DNA from: Lentisphaerota bacterium
GTDB lineage: Bacteria > Verrucomicrobiota > Lentisphaeria > Victivallales > Victivallaceae
Assembly: GCA_017134815.1 (NCBI GenBank)
Contig: CP071032.1
Location: forward strand, 2,786,001-2,850,000
Reading direction: 5' to 3'
Length of the DNA stretch: 64,000 nucleotides
The position numbers were made by a program, and so were the translations under genes. The notes under the pieces were generated by a model, which was not told where the DNA came from, did not search any database, and saw only the letters and a program-made list of their open reading frames with translations. This document shows positions 32,177 to 41,243 of the stretch, one piece after another. Numbering within the stretch: the stretch's first letter is position 1; each line of letters starts with the position of its first letter.

Positions 32177-33724
32177 GTGCGTTCAATGCTTATGAATAAG
32201 AGAGCCGTATATTTTCGCCGTGGCTGGAAAGCTTTTGGCGCTCTGGCTACTGGAGTACTATTCCTGATGGTGGTCAGGGTGAATTCACTTTCGCCGGGAA
32301 CGGCAAACTGTATTGACTGCTTTTATCATGTCGCTGTAGCCAGACAAGGACCTGCTGTTTTCACTGCAAAAACATTTCCTGCGGCCAGTGCCTCACTCTG
32401 GGCGACGACTTTTAGTGATAAAGAACTGCTTTTTCACTGGCTGCTTTACGGAGGCGGCGAGGTATTCAATGTTTTGGGTGGCGACGCTTACAGTCCGCCA
32501 TTTCATGCTTTGTCTCTTCTTATTACAGGAATTACACTGGCACTTTTTGTCCTGACTGCTTATCGGCTTGGAGTTCGGAAGCAGCTTTTCTCTGTGGCGG
32601 CTCTGCTGGTTCTGTTTCCCACCTTTACTCATCGTTTTCTGATGCTGCGCCCTCACGTTCTTTCAACCGGTTTAATGCTGCTTGCCGCTGTTGCCTGTGA
32701 TTACGCGCTTCGAAAGGAACAGTACTGGCCATTGCTGCTTGCTGGGTTCTGTTATGCCTGGGGATATTCAAATCCGCACTTTATTCTTATTCCGGCTATT
32801 GCGTTTGGCATCGGCTGGTGGGCGAGGAAAGGGAGCCGGGTGTGGCTCCCGGCATTTTTTGGCGGTGCCGGAGTACTGACTGGTTTTATTATGCACCCGC
32901 AATTTCCAAATACTTTTATAGTCTGGAAAGTCCAATGTGTAGATGTAATATTGAACCGCATAGCCGGGGTCGGGGTTATCGGCACCCCGAGCGAACTTGG
33001 AGCACCGCCACTAATGACTCTACTCCAGAATGCAGTGCTGCCGCTGCTGTTGTTCTTTAATTTATTGATTTTACTGCTGCTGATGAAAAAGTATGGTGCG
33101 GCCAGATTGCCGCCTTCTCTTACCGGTTTGAATATAATTTCCTTAATTTTTACCGGCGGCTGGTTTGTTTCTGTAAGGTGTATTGAGTATGCAGCGCCAT
33201 TTACGATTCTGGCATTTTTTGTCTCATTGCGGTATGTCGCGGCTTTGTGGAAGTGGCGTGCTGGGCTTACTGCGAGAAGACTGCGGCTTTTTATGGTCGA
33301 AATTGCTGTTTTCTTTTTTATAACAGCTTTTGCAGCCGGTAAAATATATATCATCTCTGCACAGGAATACAGACCGGCTTCAGGGTTTGCCGCCTGGCTT
33401 GAAAGCAGGCAGGAGTCAAAAGAGCAGATAATCGCTAACTTGATCTGGTCTGACTTTCCTTTTTTATACTATGCGGCACCGGACTATTATTATCTCAGTG
33501 CATTGGATCCGATGTTTACATACGCGGTGAATCCGGGACCAGTCAGTCACCTTGAAAGCCTGCTGCAGCAAAGGAAAATCCCTTGTCCACAGGAGGTAAG
33601 TCGTTTAACCGGGGCCAGGCTGTTTTTTGTCAGCTGGCGCTATCCTGAGCTGCAGAAAAAACTTAAATGCAGTGGCTATAAAGTGGTATATCAAGGTGCG
33701 GATGGGATGGCTTTTTCTATATAA
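32177..33724 (+). CDS. Polytopic membrane protein, GT-C glycosyltransferase-like
   Basis: This protein of up to 515 residues has about ten hydrophobic segments. The first long loop after helix 1 contains NCIDCFYHVAVARQGP, comparable to the acidic first-loop motif of GT-C enzymes that use lipid-linked sugars. The C-terminal 110 residues form a soluble domain (ASGFAAWLESRQESKEQ to GADGMAFSI). No sequence family is certain. Three in-frame starts (GTG at 32,177, ATG at 32,186 and 32,192) lack a strong ribosome-binding site, so the exact N-terminus is open. It lies alone, between the lipoprotein gene and the convergent regulator-like gene. Confidence 0.6.
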   Translation: MRSMLMNKRAVYFRRGWKAFGALATGVLFLMVVRVNSLSPGTANCIDCFYHVAVARQGPAVFTAKTFPAASASLWATTFSDKELLFHWLLYGGGEVFNVLGGDAYSPPFHALSLLITGITLALFVLTAYRLGVRKQLFSVAALLVLFPTFTHRFLMLRPHVLSTGLMLLAAVACDYALRKEQYWPLLLAGFCYAWGYSNPHFILIPAIAFGIGWWARKGSRVWLPAFFGGAGVLTGFIMHPQFPNTFIVWKVQCVDVILNRIAGVGVIGTPSELGAPPLMTLLQNAVLPLLLFFNLLILLLLMKKYGAARLPPSLTGLNIISLIFTGGWFVSVRCIEYAAPFTILAFFVSLRYVAALWKWRAGLTARRLRLFMVEIAVFFFITAFAAGKIYIISAQEYRPASGFAAWLESRQESKEQIIANLIWSDFPFLYYAAPDYYYLSALDPMFTYAVNPGPVSHLESLLQQRKIPCPQEVSRLTGARLFFVSWRYPELQKKLKCSGYKVVYQGADGMAFSI

Positions 33725-33910
33725 TCTATATTTATTGTATAGAATATTGGGGAAATGTATGATTTTTCAAAAGGTTTGATAAAAAAATAATTAATAAAAA
33801 ATAAAACCTTCATTTTTGGCATAATAAATAACAAGCTCAAACTTCTACAAAAATTGAATATTACAGGTGATTTATATATTTTGAACCTTAAAAAAGTTCA
33901 CCGAATACTA

Positions 33911-34870
33911 TCAGCCCAGCCACGAGAAAAAATATTGTTCGTATGCCGCAATTTCCTCTATTTTCTGCATAATCTCCAGGCAGAAAGCATCCTTATTGTT
34001 CCAGAAGGAAAAATCAGCGGTCTCTTTAGCCATTATTTTCAAAAATGACTTCACTGCAAAAGTCCAGGATCTGTAATCCGGGGTGCTGGACATTTCAATA
34101 TGATGATGACGACTTAACCATCTGTCAATATTCAGGTTGTCTCTATGAGTAACTGTATGGCACAGGAGCATAATATCAGCACCTTTTGAAGAGACGGCAA
34201 GTTTGCGCAGATAACTGTAAAGGCTTTGAGAAATGTTGCAGGAGTTGAAAGCTCGCAGTGAGAGGGCCGCCAGCAGTGCTTCCTGCCTGTGGAATTGGGC
34301 TTCGGATTCACTGTTTTTACTGTCTGCAGACACCGGTTCTGCTATGGTGGAAGAAATTCCAAGCAGCTTAATATGCGGAGTGAGCAGGAGCCCTTTGATT
34401 TCCTGTCTCTTGGGTTGAAACTCCAACTCATAAGGACTGCCATTCCACAGTTTTTCATCGTCAGAGCTGTTTTTGCGGGACATGACACGGTTTACTGTTG
34501 TCTGGCTCATTCCCAGCTGCCGGGCAATAAAACGCTGCGGCAGGTGCTTGTTGTTTTTTGTACTGCTGTAAGCGAGTTCCAGAATTTGTGCCTTGTCCAT
34601 AGTGGTGTACTTTGGAGGACGTCCTCGTCCTGAAGCATCGTTCAATCCGTCTATTCCTCCTGCAAGGAACCTTTTACGCCATTTTGAAACGGTGTGCCTG
34701 CTGACATTGAGACTGTGGCAGATTTCACTGTAGCTGCTTTCCCTGATCGACATCAGGATTATGGCGGCTCGAACTGAATAGCGATTCTCGATGGTATTAG
34801 ACCGAGCCATCATCTTGAGTTTTTTGATATCACCGGGAGAAATTTCTTTGATTGTTTTAAGGTAGCTCAT
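33911..34870 (-). CDS. Catalytically dead IS630-type transposase homologue, probable domesticated DNA-binding protein
   Basis: This 319-residue intact frame has an IS630-type paired helix-turn-helix. The first is in SYSEICHSLNVSRHTVSKWRK (46-66), followed by the linker GGIDGLNDASGRGRPPKY (71-88). The second is in RFIARQLGMSQTTVNRVM (113-130). The rest keeps the IS630 backbone pattern (KRQEIKGLLLTP, then THRDNLNIDRWLSRHH, then SSTPDYRSW). By eye, the three catalytic positions are serine 173, histidine 238 and lysine 274 in place of D, D and E. No terminal repeats or second copy are seen. It diverges from the Flp pilin gene, so a regulatory role at the Tad locus is the main inference. Confidence 0.72.
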   Translation of the reverse strand: MSYLKTIKEISPGDIKKLKMMARSNTIENRYSVRAAIILMSIRESSYSEICHSLNVSRHTVSKWRKRFLAGGIDGLNDASGRGRPPKYTTMDKAQILELAYSSTKNNKHLPQRFIARQLGMSQTTVNRVMSRKNSSDDEKLWNGSPYELEFQPKRQEIKGLLLTPHIKLLGISSTIAEPVSADSKNSESEAQFHRQEALLAALSLRAFNSCNISQSLYSYLRKLAVSSKGADIMLLCHTVTHRDNLNIDRWLSRHHHIEMSSTPDYRSWTFAVKSFLKIMAKETADFSFWNNKDAFCLEIMQKIEEIAAYEQYFFSWLG

Positions 34871-34967
34871 AAGTATTTGTGATTATATATGTTTATACTA
34901 ATAAATATTATAATACCAGTGAACTTATTTTCAAATCAAAAGGCTAATATTTTTTTTTAAAACAGTG

Positions 34968-34996
34968 TTGATTTTTTTAATCACATCATTTAGAAT
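34968..34996 (+). promoter_or_regulatory. Sigma-70 promoter of the Tad pilus locus
   Basis: TTGATT (34968-34973), a 17-base spacer and TAGAAT (34991-34996) lie about 95 bases before the Flp pilin start, in the 223-base gap shared with the divergent transposase-derived gene. The -35 box overlaps a short inverted repeat, TGATT/AATCA, that could be an operator. Confidence 0.6.
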
Positions 34997-35093
34997 CGGC
35001 TTGTACTGCCACAGGTAGTTAACTGCACTTGGGGTGAGACAGAGTGAAACCGGGTCAATCAGTGTAGTTAACCTTTAACGCGAGGGATGTGTC

Positions 35094-35333
35094 ATGAGCC
35101 GCATCAAAGAATTCAGAAATCGTAAGATCTGGCGTAAAGCAGCCAGAGCTCTGGCCGGGGAAAAAGGCGCTACCTTTATTGAGTACGCTATGCTTGCCGG
35201 CCTGATTGCAATTGTCGTAGCTGTCGCAGTGGCAATTTTTGGTGGAAGACTTCGTTCTTTCTTTAACGACATCGGCGGAAAAGTTGAAGATGCTTCAGGT
35301 CAGGTTAATTCAGCGGATATTACGGTCCCGTAA
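35094..35333 (+). CDS. flp: Flp-type pilin
   Basis: This 79-residue major pilin precursor has a basic leader of 24 residues that ends in EKG, and the mature protein starts ATFIEYAMLAGLIAIVV. Glycine at -1 and the glutamate-tyrosine pair at +5/+6 are the Flp signature recognised by TadV. One hydrophobic helix is followed by a short polar tail (about 30 residues). It assembles into thin adhesive pili secreted through CpaC. GAGGGA precedes the start. It is the first gene of the locus, as is usual for the most highly expressed component. Confidence 0.95.
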   Translation: MSRIKEFRNRKIWRKAARALAGEKGATFIEYAMLAGLIAIVVAVAVAIFGGRLRSFFNDIGGKVEDASGQVNSADITVP

Positions 35334-35439
35334 GTTAGCCTGTCGTGTGGGGTAGGTTTTGGCTGCAGCGGTTTATTATCACTGTTATGCCATCATGCCG
35401 GAGCAGAAGTGTCGTTGTATGAAGGGAGAATGAGCCGTT

Positions 35440-35628
35440 ATGAATAAACTTCGTCTAATTATCCGACGTCTGAAGAGTGACCGTGCTGCGATTTACCTTG
35501 AGTATTCGCTGCTGCTTGGGATGTTGGTACTGGCCTTGCTTCCTCTGACCCCTGGTGGGATTATCTACTGGTGGATCCGCAATGATATTATTATGCGTCT
35601 GGTCCTGATTACCCTGCCGATTTTTTAA
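35440..35628 (+). CDS. Second Flp-pilin-like protein
   Basis: This 62-residue protein has a basic leader and the segment DRAAIYLEYSLLLGMLVLALL, which keeps the glutamate-tyrosine pair of Flp pilins. The residue at the expected cleavage site is alanine and not glycine. A second hydrophobic stretch closes the protein. It may be a minor pilin, an unprocessed membrane form or a decaying pilin copy. It lies between flp and tadV in the same direction. Confidence 0.65.
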   Translation: MNKLRLIIRRLKSDRAAIYLEYSLLLGMLVLALLPLTPGGIIYWWIRNDIIMRLVLITLPIF

Positions 35629-35700
35629 ATAAGCATTTTCAGAAAAACCTTTTTGCAAACGCTGATTCTCACGTAATACCATGTCTGACGGAGCACCTTA

Positions 35701-36195
35701 ATGAACGCACTCTACATAATATTGCCGCCGTTATTCATCATAGCCGGCTATACCGAAGTCAAGAAGCGACGCATACCTAATAACTTGACTTATGCGGCGT
35801 TGATTGTCGGTATTGCAGGGTCCTTTATTATTTCAGGGATTCCCGGTTTGAAAATGTCTCTTACCGGGGCAGGTATAGCAGCGCTGGTAATGCTGCCTTT
35901 CTGTCTTCTTGGAGCATTGGGCGGCGGTGACTTGAAACTCATGGCTGCTGTAGGTGCGATTGTAGGGTACCCGCTGATTCTGTGGGTGCTGTATTACTCC
36001 TGTATGGCTGGCGGTGCCATGGCGGTGGTATACATGCTCTGGTCAGGCAAGTTTCTGACGACTTTAAGCAGGGCATTTTCAATAATGCTCGGAAAAAGAG
36101 AAAACGCTGTTCAAAAACAGGGTCTGAAAAAAGAAATTATTATTCCGTTCGGTCTGGCTATTGCAGCCGGTACACTTTGGACACTGTTTTTCTGA
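35701..36195 (+). CDS. tadV: Prepilin peptidase TadV/CpaA
   Basis: This 164-residue membrane aspartyl protease of the A24 family has about five hydrophobic helices. It cleaves the leaders of Flp pilin and TadE-type pseudopilins. The second catalytic motif is intact (GGGDLKLMAAVG). In the first motif (YTEVKKRRIPNNLTY) the expected aspartate before the RRIPN sequence is glutamate. The family normally has aspartate there, so this is a conservative but notable change. It lies directly after the pilin genes. Confidence 0.9.
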   Translation: MNALYIILPPLFIIAGYTEVKKRRIPNNLTYAALIVGIAGSFIISGIPGLKMSLTGAGIAALVMLPFCLLGALGGGDLKLMAAVGAIVGYPLILWVLYYSCMAGGAMAVVYMLWSGKFLTTLSRAFSIMLGKRENAVQKQGLKKEIIIPFGLAIAAGTLWTLFF

Positions 36196-36234
36196 CAGCT
36201 TCAACTGAAGCAACTAAATCGGGAGCTTTGCCAA

Positions 36235-37605
36235 ATGAGCGGTTGGCTTAACAGATTCAAAGATAATGACGGTCCCTGTCTGCGGCGTCTTATGCGCAAG
36301 CTCCGCTCCTCCCGTGCAGCGGTGATGGTGGAGTTTGCGTTTATTTTCCCGATTGTGCTGGCGGTTACGGTTTTCTCGATTGAACTTGTGCAGTACTGGG
36401 ATGCAACAGTGATGGCAAATCATACCGCATATACTCTGGCGCGGGTTGCCAAAGTTCATGTGAGCGGAGACAAGGTCAGTTATCCGTCAATATATGATCT
36501 TGATGTATGGGGAGATGGTGAAAATAAAATTACTCTCAGTTCAGATAAACTGGTCACTTCTCTTTATATGATGACCGCTACTACCGGGTGGTACAAGGGA
36601 ACTTCCGACTGGGTGACACTGCCGGACCTGATGCAGTTAATTCCAAACTTTGATGACTGGCACAAAAACCTGCACCCTGACGATAAATCGATCTTTGACG
36701 CTTTTTATGGATTACTTATCAATGCGTCCAAGCCGGTCTTTGACCAGATTAACGGCTGGATCAATGATTCAATAAAAAATGCTTTAATGGCGATTATGGG
36801 TGATAAAAACGGCTTCTATACAAATCGGCTGCTTTCCCTTTATCGCAAAGCCTACCAGCGCACGAAAATGAATAATGTTTTAAAGACAGAGGTTATCTCT
36901 CTAAAACCTCAAACTCTTGCGCATCCTTCTGATGTGGTGATAAAAAAGCCCTGGGACTGGTTTGGCGATCACAATTTATTCAGTGAGTTAATGACTGATA
37001 TTCTGCGGTTTTTTTTCCAGGGGATTCTGGACGTCCCACAAACGACTTCTTATGATAGCCCGGCTTTAGTCAAAGTTGAGGTCAACTGGCCGATGACTTC
37101 GTCCTGGATTTTTTCAGCACTCTTTGTCAATGGTGGAAAAATTGATAAACCGATTGCCAGCGGCAGGGCGATAATGCTGGCTGAACCGGTCAGGTCTGAC
37201 AGTGATTTGAAGGGATGGTTTGCGACTGATTCAGGCGGCAATATTCCGGGCAACGGCGAAGAGACAAAACCTCCGACAGATGAGATTGATGATCTTGCGA
37301 AACTGCACCAGGAATATGATCAGAAATTCAATGAAAAGAGCAAACTTGAAATGGAAATCAATAATCGCCAGACCCAAATAAGCCAGTTGCAGGATCAGAT
37401 ATCAGAATTGCATCAGAAGAAAGATCTGGCGGAAACAGAAGAGGCACGAAAAGAATATCAGAACGAAATAGACCGGTTGAACCAGCAGATAGATCAGCTG
37501 AACAAGGAAATATCTGATCTGCAGAAGCAGCTTGATACTGTGAATAGAGAACTGGATGATATTTATGACCGTATCAAAGAGGCAAATGAACATTACAACG
37601 GGTAG
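36235..37605 (+). CDS. TadE-like protein with long C-terminal coiled coil
   Basis: This 456-residue protein has a basic leader of about 27 residues that ends in SRAAVMVEFAFIFPIVLAVTVF, a TadE-type prepilin helix with glutamate at +5 but alanine at -1. A periplasmic domain follows (about 50-335). The last 100 residues (about 353-450) are a nearly uninterrupted coiled coil rich in glutamine, lysine and glutamate with leucine heptads. TadE proteins are usually about 200 residues, so the coiled coil is a large addition and may bridge the periplasm to the secretin. It lies six bases before the TadG-like gene. Confidence 0.75.
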   Translation: MSGWLNRFKDNDGPCLRRLMRKLRSSRAAVMVEFAFIFPIVLAVTVFSIELVQYWDATVMANHTAYTLARVAKVHVSGDKVSYPSIYDLDVWGDGENKITLSSDKLVTSLYMMTATTGWYKGTSDWVTLPDLMQLIPNFDDWHKNLHPDDKSIFDAFYGLLINASKPVFDQINGWINDSIKNALMAIMGDKNGFYTNRLLSLYRKAYQRTKMNNVLKTEVISLKPQTLAHPSDVVIKKPWDWFGDHNLFSELMTDILRFFFQGILDVPQTTSYDSPALVKVEVNWPMTSSWIFSALFVNGGKIDKPIASGRAIMLAEPVRSDSDLKGWFATDSGGNIPGNGEETKPPTDEIDDLAKLHQEYDQKFNEKSKLEMEINNRQTQISQLQDQISELHQKKDLAETEEARKEYQNEIDRLNQQIDQLNKEISDLQKQLDTVNRELDDIYDRIKEANEHYNG

Positions 37606-37610
37606 CTGTT

Positions 37611-38765
37611 ATGAACTTATTGAAAAAAATCGCTAGAGTTTTAGGTTGCAGAATTATGCGGTTGCGCGGCGATGAGCGCGGTCTGGTTGTGTATTATACC
37701 GCGTTTCTTGCCTGTTTTTGCCTGGCACTGTTCAGCATTGCTTATGATACTTCAATTATATCACAGCAGAAAATGCAGATGCAGAATGCAGCTGACGCTG
37801 CTGCCATGGAAATGGCTGTCTGGCAGAGCCGTGGTATGAACCTGGTTCAGGGGCTTAATATGGATATCCATGATCTTGATGAAGTCGCGGCCTGGACATT
37901 AGGGCTGCTGTCGCCAATGGAGCTCGCAGCCTGGCTGCTGCAGTTTATTCCTTTTGTCGGTCCCAGTTTACGTTCAGGCGCGGAGGCAGGATTGGCGCCA
38001 ATTATAATGGGGGCAATGTCGATACATGAAATACTGGTTAATTATTTTCTCAAACCTGTGCGGGAGATGTATACATACGGTTCTAATGTCATGGGATATA
38101 TTGCAGCAAATAATGCGGCTGAAGCCAATAACGCTTCTCCTATTATTGATGTCAGCCTGCCGGGAGCTGACAGCAGCAACGCTATCGTCAAACTGATCAT
38201 GGGGGGACTCCAGGGTCTGATTAAAAAATTCAGAGCGGTTGGTATTCCTACTGACCTTAAAACCTTTTATAAATTACCGCTTGAGGCAAAATATGACAAA
38301 GCTTCTCTGTTTGGCGGTCCAATGAACTTGACTGGCAATATTGGTTACAAGGCTGCAGTCGCAATTTTGAAGTGGAATCAGCATGTGCCAGGCTATATAA
38401 AAAATAACTGGGAGTGGGTGTGGAACGATCCTTATTACGTCTCAGAAGAGCCTTACGGTATGGATGGCAAGAAGCCGCTTTCTCCTTGGATCTGGTTCTG
38501 TTACAAGAAGGTAAATGTTGGTAATATTTCAAGCTATTTCCTGTTTGCACCAGGGACGAAAGCTCCGGATAATCCGCAAAAAATTCCGGCAATAGCCTAT
38601 GCTGTCGGGCAGGCGCGCGGCGGTAACGTAATACGGTATAACAGCTGGACTCATAACCACCGTCCCTGGACCTGGGGAACTGGAACTGATGCTTTTCTGG
38701 TGCCTCTGGACAAGGTTTCCGATAATATGGTCATAAAAGCAGCGAGTAAAGTATTCCTGCATTAA
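37611..38765 (+). CDS. TadG-like protein
   Basis: This 384-residue protein has an N-terminal membrane helix (GLVVYYTAFLACFCLALFSIAYD) followed by MQMQNAADAAAMEMAVWQ. That matches the QNAADAAALAAA-type signature of the TadE/TadG group that precedes the von Willebrand-like domain in full TadG proteins. Here the remaining region shows no MIDAS (DxSxS) motif. It is probably a periplasmic pseudopilin-associated protein anchored in the inner membrane. The tight spacing between neighbours supports a single operon. Confidence 0.75.
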   Translation: MNLLKKIARVLGCRIMRLRGDERGLVVYYTAFLACFCLALFSIAYDTSIISQQKMQMQNAADAAAMEMAVWQSRGMNLVQGLNMDIHDLDEVAAWTLGLLSPMELAAWLLQFIPFVGPSLRSGAEAGLAPIIMGAMSIHEILVNYFLKPVREMYTYGSNVMGYIAANNAAEANNASPIIDVSLPGADSSNAIVKLIMGGLQGLIKKFRAVGIPTDLKTFYKLPLEAKYDKASLFGGPMNLTGNIGYKAAVAILKWNQHVPGYIKNNWEWVWNDPYYVSEEPYGMDGKKPLSPWIWFCYKKVNVGNISSYFLFAPGTKAPDNPQKIPAIAYAVGQARGGNVIRYNSWTHNHRPWTWGTGTDAFLVPLDKVSDNMVIKAASKVFLH

Positions 38766-38781
38766 ATAAGGTGAGTCGAAA

Positions 38782-39420
38782 ATGGTCAGAAGACAACAAA
38801 ATCTGTTTAGACGAGTACTTTCACCACGCGGTACAGCCTTTCTTGAAACCGCTTTTGTCATGCCGTTGTTATTCACTGTTCTGTTCTTCTGTGTAGACTT
38901 GATTCGCATTAATACTTTTAAGCAGCGCCTGGTTTCAGCCAATCGCCTGATAGCGGAGGTCAGGGGGCATAATGACGGTAATTACGACAAAATAGTCGAC
39001 AAAGACAAAATAAAAGAATGGCTGTTTAAGGATATGAATATGTGTGGTGATATTAGAATTGTAAATCCTTCAAATTCAGGAAGCATGATCAACAGCCTGA
39101 TAAATGAGGTTGATAATTTTCTGGGAGGTATTTTTTCGATGATAGTAGGTGAGCTGCTCAATGTATTTTCTGGCGGCACGATGAATCCTTACCTGCTTGA
39201 CCCGATGCGGCATGATGTTTTTTATTCCGGGAGAGTGATAATGAAAGTCAGGACAATCCTGCCGGCTTCAGTGTACCAGGGGCTGGGAAAAGTCAAATTC
39301 GGTGGGGATTATTATGTAGATACCGATACAGTTTACTTCCCGTCATTAAACGCAGAAAAAGAGCGCGGCAGAAGTTACACCAGTATCATCAAGCAGTTTT
39401 TCCACGGCTTATTTGGATAA
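38782..39420 (+). CDS. tadE: TadE-like pseudopilin
   Basis: This 212-residue protein has a basic leader ending SPRG, then TAFLETAFVMPLLFTVLFFCVDLIR. Glycine at -1 and glutamate at +5 fit TadV processing. The periplasmic part has no known motif. It is the third TadE/TadG-type product in a row, consistent with three minor pseudopilins at the tip or base of the pilus. Confidence 0.8.
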   Translation: MVRRQQNLFRRVLSPRGTAFLETAFVMPLLFTVLFFCVDLIRINTFKQRLVSANRLIAEVRGHNDGNYDKIVDKDKIKEWLFKDMNMCGDIRIVNPSNSGSMINSLINEVDNFLGGIFSMIVGELLNVFSGGTMNPYLLDPMRHDVFYSGRVIMKVRTILPASVYQGLGKVKFGGDYYVDTDTVYFPSLNAEKERGRSYTSIIKQFFHGLFG

Positions 39421-39432
39421 AAGGAGCTTAAA

Positions 39433-40281
39433 GTGACTAATTTGACGAAAATCTGTATAACGATCATCATAATCGGGGGAGTCTTTATTCTGGGATTTCT
39501 GCATCGCAGTCTGGTGGAAAATAATGTGTATCGCGGAGGACAGAGTTTTGTGCTGCATCCGGCGTTGCCGGAATCCATGACTGACGGCAGTTCGGAGGTA
39601 ATAATCGGCGGTCTTGATATTCCTGTTGTCAGGTCAATGCAGGCAGGTACCCTTGAGCAGGTAAAAAGATCAATTTATTATAAAGCGCTTGGCAATGGCT
39701 GGCGAATATATAACCGTAAGACTGGAGCTGCCTCTGTGATGGATTTAAGTAAGAGTCGGGACAGCCTTGATTTTATAACTCCCTGCGGAATTATAGTTGG
39801 ATATAAGCTGCAGCAAACTGGACAGGGGCTGGTTATGGTCACCAAAATGCAGCTGGAAAAAGCTCAGATAAACAGACCGTATCTGGCGGACAATACCAGT
39901 CGTAAAATCCCGGCAGTGCTGCGGGATATAATGGTTGGGAATCCGGTTATATTTTTTCGCAGATCCTCGGGATCCTCAGCCAGTATGCTGCTGACAACCT
40001 CATCCCGACAGCCGGTGGAAGTCTGTGAAAGTAACCTGCGTCAGTTGCTGCTGAAGCGGGGATGGCAGCTTCAAACCCCTCAGAATGCCGCGGTAAAACA
40101 GCATAACATGTACCGATACGGTCATTTCATTATTGCGGAAAAAAACAATACCTGGTGTAATATTGCGGTTTCAAGTCGCGGGGAAAATACTTTTATCGCT
40201 TATCGTCTGAGCCCTACCTCTGTGCGCAAGACTTTTTCCGCAGATGAAAATTATAATACTGCTGACGAACAACATAAGTAA
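39433..40281 (+). CDS. Membrane-anchored protein of the Tad locus, unknown function
   Basis: This 282-residue protein starts at a GTG with AAAGGAGC just upstream. One N-terminal helix (ICITIIIIGGVFILGFLHR) anchors it, and the rest is predicted to be periplasmic. No family is recognised. Its position between the pseudopilin genes and cpaB, with gaps of 12 and 17 bases, implies a structural or assembly role in the pilus. Confidence 0.7.
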   Translation: MTNLTKICITIIIIGGVFILGFLHRSLVENNVYRGGQSFVLHPALPESMTDGSSEVIIGGLDIPVVRSMQAGTLEQVKRSIYYKALGNGWRIYNRKTGAASVMDLSKSRDSLDFITPCGIIVGYKLQQTGQGLVMVTKMQLEKAQINRPYLADNTSRKIPAVLRDIMVGNPVIFFRRSSGSSASMLLTTSSRQPVEVCESNLRQLLLKRGWQLQTPQNAAVKQHNMYRYGHFIIAEKNNTWCNIAVSSRGENTFIAYRLSPTSVRKTFSADENYNTADEQHK

Positions 40282-40298
40282 CGTAAGGAGCCTAAGCC

Positions 40299-41219
40299 AT
40301 GGTAAAAAGAACGCTAAAAGACAAGCTGCCGCTGATTACGGCCATTATACTGGGCATTCTCTCGGTAGTCGCAATTCAACGTTATCTGGCAATGAAGACT
40401 CAGGCACGAAAGATTGAGCAGGGAAGTATCCTGGTTGCTGCCGGTGATATTTCAAAAGGAACTGAACTGACTCAGAATATGCTGACCACCAGAAAATTGC
40501 CGGTAACCGCCATATCAACAGTATGTATTACTGTGCCCTCGGATAACTCCCCGGCCGCGGTTCAGGAGACAACCCGCAAGAAAATGATGCTTTCGGGGCG
40601 AGTGGTTAAACGCATGTTGAAAGCCGGTGAAGCAATTCACTGGACTGACTTGCAGGAACCGAGCCGGGAAACGCTTTCTGATAAGCTCTCAGCTGGACAT
40701 CGGGCGATTTCCATTGCGGTCGATACCGTTACTTCAGTTGGAAACAATATTATCCCAGGTGACCATGTCGATGTAATCGCCACTATGCAGCCAAAAATTG
40801 ACGCGATGAGCCCGGTCAGTACGGTCGAAATTCTGCAGGCGCTGTCCAATAACCGGCCCTTGCGCTCGCCGGCGGCCAAGGTTGCCGCGCCGCTGCCAAC
40901 GACAAAAGTTATTCTGCAGAATGTGCCGGTTATCGCTGTAGGACAGGATATAAGCATGGGATATGAAGTGAATCAGCTGCACGGGTCCCCGGGACGTTAC
41001 AGTAATATTACCCTGGATGTCTCGCTGGAACAGGCGGTATTGCTGACTCACGCCCGGCAGCAGGGTGCTATTTCATTTATTTTGCGTCCCCGAGGCAGCT
41101 TTGATACTCTGCCAACTACAAGGCTCATTGAAATAGACAACAATAATATGAATAAATACATACGTGAGGCCAGACCGCCGGCCCCGGCGACTGATAACGC
41201 GTCCGAAATCAGTAAGTGA
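40299..41219 (+). CDS. cpaB: Flp pilus assembly protein CpaB/RcpC
   Basis: This 306-residue protein has an N-terminal membrane helix, then an SAF domain (about 45-115: GSILVAAGDISKGTELTQNML to GRVVKRMLKAGEAI). The CpaB core follows, with GHRAISIAVDTVTSVGNNIIPGDHVDVIAT, and ITLDVSLEQAVLLTHARQQGAISFILRP near the end. CpaB supports the secretin ring in the periplasm. It precedes cpaC by 24 bases, the canonical order. Confidence 0.94.
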   Translation: MVKRTLKDKLPLITAIILGILSVVAIQRYLAMKTQARKIEQGSILVAAGDISKGTELTQNMLTTRKLPVTAISTVCITVPSDNSPAAVQETTRKKMMLSGRVVKRMLKAGEAIHWTDLQEPSRETLSDKLSAGHRAISIAVDTVTSVGNNIIPGDHVDVIATMQPKIDAMSPVSTVEILQALSNNRPLRSPAAKVAAPLPTTKVILQNVPVIAVGQDISMGYEVNQLHGSPGRYSNITLDVSLEQAVLLTHARQQGAISFILRPRGSFDTLPTTRLIEIDNNNMNKYIREARPPAPATDNASEISK

Positions 41220-41243
41220 CTGTATAACTCAAGGATTTAGAGC

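Noticed and set aside
33911..34870. Active IS630 insertion sequence
   Set aside because: All three catalytic acidic positions are substituted, no terminal inverted repeats or target duplication are seen, and only one copy is in the window.
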